NCBI RefSeq assembly: GCF_020991085.1
Contig: NZ_CP087719.1
Span: 5,007,001 to 5,071,000 of the forward strand
Length of the DNA stretch: 64,000 nt
DNA from: Roseomonas sp. OT10
GTDB taxonomy: Bacteria > Pseudomonadota > Alphaproteobacteria > Acetobacterales > Acetobacteraceae
Reading direction: 5' to 3'
Part shown: in pieces, positions 57,535-64,000 of the stretch
Layout of the letters: every line of letters starts with the position of its first letter
Position numbering within the stretch: the first letter of the stretch is position 1
The notes under the pieces: model-generated
Seen by the model: the letters and a program-made list of their open reading frames with translations, nothing else
What the model was told of the DNA's origin: nothing
The model's database searches: none
Made by a program: the position numbers and the translations under genes

Positions 57535-58414
57535 CGCCGCCCCCCATGGCGCGGTCGATGCCGAGGCGGCGATCGGCCATGCGCCCTCGCCGCTGCGCGC
57601 CGTGCTGCGCCACCTGGCGCTGGGCGCGGCCGCCTTCGTGATGCTCTACCCGCTGCTGTGGATGTTCGCCTCCTCCTTCAAGCAGCCGGATCAGATCTTC
57701 GGCAGCATCTCCGTCATCCCGCCCGGGCTCGACCCGTCTGCCTATATCCGCGGCTGGAACGGGCTGCGCGTCTCCTTCGGGGTGTTCTTCTGGAACTCCG
57801 CCGTCATCGCCGTGCTGTCGGTGATCGGCAACGTCGTCTCCTGCTCGCTGGCCGCCTTCGCCTTCGCGCGGCTGCGCTTCCCCGGACGGAACATCCTCTT
57901 CGCGCTGATGCTGGGGACGCTGATGATCCCCCACCATGTCACGCTGATCCCGCAATACCTGCTGTTCCTGAACCTGGACTGGGTGGACACCATCCTGCCC
58001 CTGGTGGTGCCGAAGTTCCTCGCCGCCGACGCCTTCTTCATCTTCCTGATGGTGCAGTTCTTCCGCGGCATCCCGAAGGAGCTGGACGAGGCGGCGATGA
58101 TGGACGGCTGCTCGCCCTGGCGGATCTACTGGAAGGTGATGCTGCCGCTCTCCCTGCCGGTGCTGGCGACGGCGGCGATCTTCTCCTTCATCTGGACCTG
58201 GGACGACTTCTTCGGCCCGCTGATCTACCTGAACGACATGGCCTCCTACACCGTGCAGATCGGCCTGCGCGCCTTCGTGGACGGCGGCGGCGAGAGCGAC
58301 TGGGCGGGGCTCTTCGCCATGTCCGTGCTGGGGCTGATCCCCGTCTTCCTGTTCTTCCTGTTCTTCCAGCGGCTGCTCATCGAGGGCATCGCGACCACGG
58401 GGATGAAGCGATGA
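57527..58414 (+). CDS. Carbohydrate ABC transporter permease (UgpE/MalG type)
   Basis: 295 residues. Hydrophobic helices (LALGAAAFVMLYPLLWMFAS, FSFIWTWDDFFGPLIYL) and EAA loop KELDEAAMMDGCSPWRIYWKVMLPL are typical of the MalG group. Overlaps both neighbours by a few bases, so permeases and ATPase are co-translated. Confidence 0.91.
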   Translation: MSDAAPHGAVDAEAAIGHAPSPLRAVLRHLALGAAAFVMLYPLLWMFASSFKQPDQIFGSISVIPPGLDPSAYIRGWNGLRVSFGVFFWNSAVIAVLSVIGNVVSCSLAAFAFARLRFPGRNILFALMLGTLMIPHHVTLIPQYLLFLNLDWVDTILPLVVPKFLAADAFFIFLMVQFFRGIPKELDEAAMMDGCSPWRIYWKVMLPLSLPVLATAAIFSFIWTWDDFFGPLIYLNDMASYTVQIGLRAFVDGGGESDWAGLFAMSVLGLIPVFLFFLFFQRLLIEGIATTGMKR

Positions 58415-59463
58415 GCGCGCTGAGCCTGGAGAACGTCACCAAGCGCTTCGGCGACTTGGCGGTGATCCGGGGCGTGGACCTGCACGTCGCGGACGGGGAG
58501 TTCGTGGTCTTCGTCGGCCCCTCCGGCTGCGGCAAGTCCACCCTGCTGCGCATGATCGCGGGGCTGGAGCCGATCACCGGCGGCCGGCTGCGGATCGACG
58601 GGCAGGTGATGAACGACGTGCCTGCCGCGGCGCGCGGCATCGCCATGGTCTTCCAGTCCTACGCCCTGTACCCGCACATGAACGTCTACAAGAACATGGC
58701 CTTCGCGCTGGAGACGGCGGGAATGCCCAAGGCGGAGATCGAGACCCGCGTCCGCCGCGCCGCCGGCATCCTCCAGCTCGACCACCTGCTCCAGCGCAAG
58801 CCGAAGCAGCTCTCGGGCGGGCAGCGCCAGCGCGTGGCGATCGGCCGCGCCATCGTGCGCGAGCCGGGGATCTTCCTGTTCGACGAGCCGCTGTCCAACC
58901 TGGACGCGGAGCTGCGCGTGCAGATGCGGGTGGAGATCGCCAAGCTGCACCGCGACCTCGGCTCCACCATGATCTACGTCACCCACGACCAGGTCGAGGC
59001 GATGACGCTGGCCGACAAGATCGTCGTCCTGCGCGCCGGCCAGGTGGAGCAGATCGGCACGCAGCTGGAGCTGTACAATCGCCCCGCCAACCAGTTCGTC
59101 GCGGGCTTCATCGGCAGCCCCAAGATGAACTTCCTCCGCGCCACCGCCGGCCAGGGCGGGCTGGAGCTGGGCGGCCGCGCCCTGCCGCTGCCCGCCCCGG
59201 CCGGGGAAGTGACCCTCGGCGTCCGCCCGGAACACATCAGCACCGACCCACTCGGCCTGCGCCTGGGCGAGGCGCGCGTGCAACTGGTCGAACAGCTCGG
59301 CGCCGCCTCCTTCGTCTACGGCACCATGCCCGACGGCCAGCCGATCACCGTCCAGCTCGAAGGCCAGCGCCACATCGGCATCGGCGACAGCCTGCCGCTG
59401 CACTGCGATCCCGCGCTGTGCCACGTCTTCCTGCCGGATGGGGGAAACGCGGCGCGCCCGTGA
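58411..59463 (+). CDS. ugpC: Carbohydrate ABC transporter ATPase (UgpC/MalK family)
   Basis: 350 residues. Walker A GPSGCGKSTLLRMIAGLE, Q-loop MVFQSYALYPHMNVYKN, signature QLSGGQRQRVAIGRAIV, Walker B FLFDEPLSNLDAELRV, H-loop YVTHDQVEAMTLAD. The C-terminal TOBE/regulatory domain begins near residue 240 (NFLRATAGQ, LGVRPEHIS). One such ATPase often serves several sugar importers. Its stop is followed directly by repeat copy H. Confidence 0.93.
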   Translation: MSALSLENVTKRFGDLAVIRGVDLHVADGEFVVFVGPSGCGKSTLLRMIAGLEPITGGRLRIDGQVMNDVPAAARGIAMVFQSYALYPHMNVYKNMAFALETAGMPKAEIETRVRRAAGILQLDHLLQRKPKQLSGGQRQRVAIGRAIVREPGIFLFDEPLSNLDAELRVQMRVEIAKLHRDLGSTMIYVTHDQVEAMTLADKIVVLRAGQVEQIGTQLELYNRPANQFVAGFIGSPKMNFLRATAGQGGLELGGRALPLPAPAGEVTLGVRPEHISTDPLGLRLGEARVQLVEQLGAASFVYGTMPDGQPITVQLEGQRHIGIGDSLPLHCDPALCHVFLPDGGNAARP

Positions 59464-59809
59464 CATCTCGGGGCGTTGCGCCCGTTCCCCGGGGAAGGCT
59501 CTGCCTTCCCCGATACCCCATCCGCCGGGGGCGAGCCGGCCCCCGGACCCCGGCGGAGTTTGGCTCTGCGTGGTTGAAGATCAGCCAGCGGGCTGAACCC
59601 GAAGGGCGAGCGGTCAGGCGGGGCCCTGAAAAAACAGGAAGCTGTCAGCAAGCGAGGCGGCGTATCCCGCCGAAGGCCATGGGCCTCCGGCGCCTTGACC
59701 CCGTGTCAGGCTGTCCCGCGGCAGCCCCCAGGGGGTCCAGGGGCTCTGCTCCTGGCGGATGGGGGGTATCGGGGGGCAAGGCGGAGCCTTCCCCCCGGGG
59801 AACACGAAT
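59464..59809 (+). repeat. Dispersed structured intergenic repeat, copy H (double-ended)
   Basis: Fills the gap between convergent ATPase and Gfo/Idh genes. Left end module: GCGCCCGTTCCCC and hairpin 59491-59511 (GGGGAAGGC/GCCTTCCCC, loop TCT), then CCGGGGGC/GCCCCCGG hairpin. Shared middle: GAGCGGTCAGGCGGG; central hairpin 59670-59690 with changed arms (CCGAAGGCC/GGCCTCCGG); CGTGTCAGGCTGTCCCGCGG; CCAGGGGC/GCTCCTGG hairpin 59737-59755; terminal hairpin 59771-59796. The terminal hairpin ends 13 bp from the Gfo/Idh stop codon, and the left module faces the ATPase stop. Confidence 0.85.
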
Positions 59810-61048
59810 CTACCCGCCGAGCTGCGCGGCCACCGGCACCGCACGTCCCGTCTTCACGCTTTCCACCGCGGCGACCCCGCAGAGCACCGACAGCGCCCCC
59901 GCCCGCGCGCCGGCGCGCTGGTGCAGCGGGTCGGGCAGGGTGGGGTCCAGCAGCATGGCCTGGAGGCGCCGGTCGCCGCCGAAATGGCCGCCATGCTCGC
60001 GGGGGATGCGCAGGCGCTGGGCCTCGCCGAAGTTCGGCATCACCAGGATCTCGTCGAACTCGGGGATGGGGAAGGGCTGGGTCTCGCGGTGGCGGATCTC
60101 GATGCGGCCTCTGCGGCCGTTGAAGGCCAGGTGGTGGCCCTCGATCGGCATGCAGGCGTTGAGGGAGTAGCTGACCTGCACGCCGTTGGCGTAGCTGAGC
60201 GAGGCGCTCATCGTGTCGTAGATGTCGATGTCCTCGCGGAAGACGCAGGCGTCGCGGACATAGCCGTCCTCGCGCGACGGGTCCTCGTACAGCATCTCCA
60301 GCCAGGGATCGGCTGAGATGTCGAGGAAGAAGTCGCATTCCCCGGCATGCGGGCAGGTGCGGCAGCGCTCGCCGCGGAAGGGGCCGTTCGGGCCGTAGTG
60401 GCGCAGCGCGCCGCGCGCGAAGACCTCCACCGGCTCGGCGGCGATGTACCAGTTCAGCAGGTCGAAATGGTGCGTCGCCTTGTGGACGAAGAGGCTGCCG
60501 GAATTCGCCTCGTAGGCGTGCCAGCGGCGGAAGTAGTCGGCGCCGTGCTTCGTGTTCAGGTACCAGTGGAAGTCCACCGACACCACCTCCCCGATCACGC
60601 CGGAGAGCAGCAGCTCCTTGATCTTCGCGGCGAAGGGCGCGTAACGGTAGTTGAAGGCGACGTTCACCCGTCGGCCCGTCCGCGCCTCCGCCTCCAGGAT
60701 GCTGCGCGCCTTGGCGGCGGTGGTGCACATCGGCTTCTCGGTGATGACGTCCGCTCCCGCCTCCAGCGCGCGCACGATCAGCTCGTCATGCGTGTCGTCG
60801 CGGGTGCAGACCATGACGGTGCCCGGCCGGACCTCGCGCAGCATCGCGTCGAAATCGGTGAAGACAGGCGCGTTGGTGCCGATCGCGCGCTGCGAGCGGT
60901 GCGCCCGCAGCTCGTTCAGGTCGCACAGCCCGACCAGGTCGAGCTGGTCGCCGAAGCGGCCCAGCAACTCCTTCCCCCACATCCCCGTGCCGCGGTGCCC
61001 GGTGCCGACCAGGGCCATCCGGTTCCGCGGGCTGACCTCCTGAAGCAT
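59810..61048 (-). CDS. Gfo/Idh/MocA family oxidoreductase (cysteine-rich insert)
   Basis: 412 residues from the ATG at 61048 (AGAGGGG upstream). Rossmann start MALVGTGHRGTGMWGKELL, TEKPMCTTAAKA with the catalytic Lys near residue 102, and GSLFVHKATHHFDLLNWYI. An insert near 210-225 (RCRTCPHAGECDFF) has three closely spaced cysteines, unusual for the family and possibly a metal site. Divergent from the SBP-Gfo-Gfo operon; the 164 bp between start codons holds a degenerate copy of the TetR operator. Confidence 0.85.
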   Translation of the reverse strand: MLQEVSPRNRMALVGTGHRGTGMWGKELLGRFGDQLDLVGLCDLNELRAHRSQRAIGTNAPVFTDFDAMLREVRPGTVMVCTRDDTHDELIVRALEAGADVITEKPMCTTAAKARSILEAEARTGRRVNVAFNYRYAPFAAKIKELLLSGVIGEVVSVDFHWYLNTKHGADYFRRWHAYEANSGSLFVHKATHHFDLLNWYIAAEPVEVFARGALRHYGPNGPFRGERCRTCPHAGECDFFLDISADPWLEMLYEDPSREDGYVRDACVFREDIDIYDTMSASLSYANGVQVSYSLNACMPIEGHHLAFNGRRGRIEIRHRETQPFPIPEFDEILVMPNFGEAQRLRIPREHGGHFGGDRRLQAMLLDPTLPDPLHQRAGARAGALSVLCGVAAVESVKTGRAVPVAAQLGG

Positions 61049-61154
61049 TCCCACCCCTCTTGCCCACCCTTCTTGGCCCATCCCTCCTGGCCCACCCTGT
61101 CCGGGCGTGGCGGAGGCCCATCGCGCTCTTCCAAATCCGGGCGCCATCGGGCAG

Positions 61155-61178
61155 CATAGAACCAACCAGTTACTTATG
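61155..61178. promoter_or_regulatory. Possible degenerate TetR operator between divergent genes
   Basis: Right half GTTACTTAT (61169-61177) matches GTTACCTAA of the 52207-52230 operator at seven of nine positions, and the spacer is similar (CAACCA against CACCAA); the left half is poor (four of nine). It lies between the divergent Gfo/Idh and sugar-binding protein genes of the same locus, so control by the same regulator is possible. Confidence 0.4.
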
Positions 61179-61212
61179 GCGATCCTCCCAAGGGGACGCC
61201 GAGGAGGATTTG

Positions 61213-62499
61213 ATGTCCACGAGAAGGCAGATGCTGTCCGCCGGCCTCGGGCTCGGCCTTGGCGCACCGTTCCTGCTTCCCGAAGCCGCGCGCGCCCAGG
61301 CGGCGGTGCGCCTGCGGACCTTCTGGTGGGGATCGCGGGAGCGGTCCGACCGCACCATGAAGGCGAACGCCCTCTTCACCGCGCGCTACCCGCACGTGAC
61401 GGTGGACGGGGAAAGCGTCGGCTGGGGCGACTACTGGACGAAGCTCGCGACGCAGACCGTGGGCCGCAACGCGCCCGACATGTTCCAGATGGACTATCGC
61501 TACCTGTTCGAATACGCGCGCCGCAACGCGCTGCTGGAGCTGGACCGCTTCATCCCCGCGACGCTGGACATCGGCGGCTGGGACAAGGCGGGGCTCGACG
61601 TGGGCCGGGCCAACGGCAAGCTCTATGGCGTCAACCTGGGCAACAATGCCAGCACGACGATCTACAACCGCACCCTGCTGACCGAGCTGGGCATCGCCGA
61701 GCCGAGCCCGGAGACCACCTGGGAGCAGCTGGTGGCGAAGGGCGAGGAGATCACCCGCAAGGTGAACCGCCCCGACTTCTACGGCCTGGCCGACGGCACC
61801 GACCGCGAGCCGATGTTCGAGTACTTCCTGCGCCAGAAGGGCAGGCCGCTCTACACGGCGGAGGAGAAGCTGGGCTTCGGCGTGGCGGAGGCCGAGGAGT
61901 GGCTGACCTTCTGGTCCGACGCGCGCAAGCGCAAGGCCTGCGTCCCCGCCGACATCCAGGCGCTGGACAAGGACACGATCGAGACCAACCCGCTCTCGCT
62001 CGGCCGCGCGGCCATCGCCTACCCGCATTCCAACCAGCTCGTCGGCTACCAGCAGATCAACCGCAACAAGCTGGCCATCACCACCCTGCCGAACGGGGGG
62101 CCGGGCGCGAAGCCGGGCCACTACCTGAAGCCGTCGCAGTTCTTCAGCATCTATGCGCGCACGCCCCGGGCGGAGGAGGCGGTGAAGCTGCTGAACTTCT
62201 TCGTCACCGATCCGGAGGCCGCCAAGGCGCTGGGCGTGGAGCGCGGCGTGCTGGTCGATCCGCGGCAGCGCGCGGCGCTGGACGGCAGCCTGGACGAGCT
62301 GGGCAAGATGCAGGTCGCCTATATCGACCTCGTCACCCCCCTGGCCGGGCCGATCCCGCCACCGCCGCCGAAGGGCGCGGGCGAGATCGCCTTCCTGCTG
62401 CGCCGCATCGGCGAGCAGGTGGGCTTCGGCCGCCAGACCCCGCGCGTGGCGGCGCAGCAGTTCGTCTCCGAGGCCAACGACATCCTCAGCCGTGGCTGA
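61213..62499 (+). CDS. Carbohydrate ABC transporter substrate-binding protein (family 1)
   Basis: 428 residues, ATG preceded by GAGGAGG. Signal peptide 1-29 (MSTRRQMLSAGLGLGLGAPF, possibly Tat-like). Mature part fits sugar-binding proteins of MalE/UgpB type: VRLRTFWWGSRERSD, LFTARYPHVTVDGE, DMFQMDYRYLFEYARRNALLELD and ASTTIYNRTLLTELG. It is the obvious receptor for the permease-ATPase genes at 56590-59463 although separated from them by the oppositely oriented Gfo/Idh gene and repeat H. Confidence 0.9.
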   Translation: MSTRRQMLSAGLGLGLGAPFLLPEAARAQAAVRLRTFWWGSRERSDRTMKANALFTARYPHVTVDGESVGWGDYWTKLATQTVGRNAPDMFQMDYRYLFEYARRNALLELDRFIPATLDIGGWDKAGLDVGRANGKLYGVNLGNNASTTIYNRTLLTELGIAEPSPETTWEQLVAKGEEITRKVNRPDFYGLADGTDREPMFEYFLRQKGRPLYTAEEKLGFGVAEAEEWLTFWSDARKRKACVPADIQALDKDTIETNPLSLGRAAIAYPHSNQLVGYQQINRNKLAITTLPNGGPGAKPGHYLKPSQFFSIYARTPRAEEAVKLLNFFVTDPEAAKALGVERGVLVDPRQRAALDGSLDELGKMQVAYIDLVTPLAGPIPPPPPKGAGEIAFLLRRIGEQVGFGRQTPRVAAQQFVSEANDILSRG

Positions 62500-63526
62500 C
62501 GCCGTGCCCGCCTTCCGCTTCGCGGTCATCGCGCCGAACCACGACCACATCAACGGCCAGGTCCGCGCGATGCGCGACGCGGGCGGCGCGCCGGTGGGCT
62601 TCTTCGCGGCGGAGGACGACGTCGCCGCGACCTTCGCCGCCCACCACCCGGACATCCCCCGGGTGGAGGACGAGCGCCGGCTGCTGGAGGACCCCTCCGT
62701 CGCGCTGATCGTCAGCGCCGGCATCCCGGGCGACCGGGCGGCGCTGGGGCTGCGCGCGATGCGGCACGGCAAGGACTACCTCTCCGACAAGCCGGGCATG
62801 GTCTCGCTCGACGAGCTGGCCGAGGTGCGGCGGGTGCAGGCGGAGACGGGGCGGATCTATTCCATCCTCTACTCCGAGCATTTCGAGCAGCGCGCCACGG
62901 TGCAGGCGGGCGAGCTGGTCCGCGCCGGCGCCATCGGGCAGGTGGTCAACACCGTCGGCCTCGGCCCGCACCGCCTGCGCAAGCCCAGCCGGCCGGGCTG
63001 GTTCTTCGAGCGGGCGCGCTATGGCGGCATCCTATGCGACATCGCCAGCCACCAGTGCGAGCAGTTCCTGTTCTTCGCCGACACGACGGAAGCGGAGGTG
63101 CTCTCTGCCACGATCGGCAACCATGCCAATGCGGACCGGCCGGGGCTGCAGGATTTCGGCGACTTCCACCTGCGCGGCGGCGGCGCCACCGGTTATGTCC
63201 GGGTGGACTGGTACACGCCGGACGGGCTGCCGGTCTGGGGCGACGGGCGGCTGACCATCCTCGGCACCGAGGGGTACATCGAGCTGCGGAAATACGTGGA
63301 CATCGCCGGGCGGCCGGGCGGCGACCACCTGTTCCTGGTGGACCGGCAGGGCATGCGGCACATCGACTGCTCGGGGGTGGAGCTGCCTTTCGGCCGGCAG
63401 TTCGCCGCCGACCTGCGCGACCGCACAGAGACGGCGATGCCGCAGGCGCGCTGTTTCAAGGCGATGGAGCTGGCGCTGACGGCCCAAAGGATGGCCGAGG
63501 CGATGACGGAAGGGCAGCGCGCGTGA
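62492..63526 (+). CDS. Gfo/Idh/MocA family oxidoreductase
   Basis: 344 residues from a GTG (62492) overlapping the upstream stop by eight bases. The N-terminus AVIAPNHDHINGQVRAM lacks the classic GxGxxG loop, though the rest is family-like: LSDKPGMVSLDEL with the Lys near residue 99, YSILYSEHFEQRATVQAGEL, GGILCDIASHQCEQFLFF. The altered dinucleotide loop suggests weak or unusual cofactor binding. Overlaps the next Gfo/Idh gene by four bases. Confidence 0.82.
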   Translation: MADAVPAFRFAVIAPNHDHINGQVRAMRDAGGAPVGFFAAEDDVAATFAAHHPDIPRVEDERRLLEDPSVALIVSAGIPGDRAALGLRAMRHGKDYLSDKPGMVSLDELAEVRRVQAETGRIYSILYSEHFEQRATVQAGELVRAGAIGQVVNTVGLGPHRLRKPSRPGWFFERARYGGILCDIASHQCEQFLFFADTTEAEVLSATIGNHANADRPGLQDFGDFHLRGGGATGYVRVDWYTPDGLPVWGDGRLTILGTEGYIELRKYVDIAGRPGGDHLFLVDRQGMRHIDCSGVELPFGRQFAADLRDRTETAMPQARCFKAMELALTAQRMAEAMTEGQRA

Positions 63527-64000
63527 CGCGGCACAGGGTGGCCGTGGTGGGCTGCGGCATCGGCCGCAACCACATGCTGGAAGGCTACCTGCCGCACCGC
63601 GACCGCTTCGAGGTGGTGGCGGTCTGCGACCTGAACCCGGAGCGGCTGCGCCCCTTCGCCACCGAGTTCGGCATCCCGCGCGCGGTGACCGACTTCGCCG
63701 AGGTGCTGCGGATGCCCGACGTGGCGGTGGTGGACATCTGCACCCCGCCCGCCGTGCACAAGCCGATGATGCTGGCGGCGCTGGAGGCGGGCAAGCAGGT
63801 GATCTGCGAGAAGCCGCTGGTCGGCAGCCTGCGCGACGCGGACGAGGTGATCGCGGCCGAGGCCCGCGCCCGCGGCCGGGTGATGCCGATCTTCCAGTAC
63901 CGCTGGGGCGACGGCGTGGCGCGGGCGAAGGCGATCATCGATGCGGGGATCGCGGGGAAGCCCCATCTCGGCACGGTGGAGACCGCTTGGCTGCGCGGCG
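63523..64000 (+). CDS. Gfo/Idh/MocA family oxidoreductase (3' end outside window)
   Basis: First 159 residues only, from a GTG (63523) overlapping the previous stop. Rossmann loop VAVVGCGIGRNHMLEGYL and motif CEKPLVGSLRDADEV with the Lys near residue 95 identify the family. Fourth such enzyme of the sugar locus; the gene continues past the window. Confidence 0.85.
   Translation, partial: MTRHRVAVVGCGIGRNHMLEGYLPHRDRFEVVAVCDLNPERLRPFATEFGIPRAVTDFAEVLRMPDVAVVDICTPPAVHKPMMLAALEAGKQVICEKPLVGSLRDADEVIAAEARARGRVMPIFQYRWGDGVARAKAIIDAGIAGKPHLGTVETAWLRG

Overview
The window is very G+C-rich DNA with densely packed genes and codons ending in G or C. The gene content fits an alphaproteobacterium of the Acetobacteraceae (Roseomonas-like). 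Evidence: FliX next to FlgI, separate GlyQ and GlyS, a hisZ-purA pair, a DksA without a zinc site, and three Bug/TTT-type tripartite tricarboxylate receptors without their membrane partners. The organism assignment is inference from gene content. No tRNA, rRNA, CRISPR array, transposase or phage gene was seen.

Layout. 1-5.7 kb: phnF-phnM edge, an orphan SPFH-like membrane protein, and an AtzG-like/amidase/ABC-receptor operon. 5.8-10.6 kb: pyruvyl transferase-like protein, lipoprotein, hisZ-purA. 11.1-17.7 kb: a TTT receptor, a large RTX protein carrying an integrin-beta-like I domain, a secreted tandem-repeat protein, an MFS transporter. 17.9-23.6 kb: aldonate (xylonate-type) dehydratase, FAD-linked oxidase, single-chain dihydroxyacetone kinase. 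24.3-33.8 kb: ppdK, glyS, a vapBC pair lodged between glyS and glyQ, a SnoaL-like protein, fusA. 34.2-39.7 kb: DUF1800/DUF1501 pair, dksA, and a flagellar group (fliX, flgI, rod-binding protein, FlgN-like protein). 40.1-50.4 kb: a LacI-controlled catabolic cluster with a dipeptide-type ABC transporter, a Gfo/Idh oxidoreductase, an amidohydrolase and a divergent rhamnonate dehydratase-like enzyme. 50.4-64 kb: a TTT receptor, a TetR regulator with a clear operator, and a sugar catabolic locus (four Gfo/Idh enzymes, a DUF993 protein, a TIM-barrel isomerase, a complete carbohydrate ABC transporter).

The most unusual signal is not a gene. Eight intergenic gaps hold copies of a roughly 320-420 bp G+C-rich repeat built from several hairpins. 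Hairpin arms change together between copies, so pairing is kept while sequence drifts. In seven of eight copies the same end of the element sits next to the stop codon of a neighbouring gene, and in three of these the shared sequence begins with the stop codon itself. I do not recognise it as a named family. It could be a structured, possibly bidirectional, termination/3'-end element that has spread as a repeat.

Other notable points are the integrin-beta-like domain with nearly all metal-binding residues in place, two matching LacI operators, and recurring TTGACN-N18-TAGNNN promoters that overlap or abut repressor sites.
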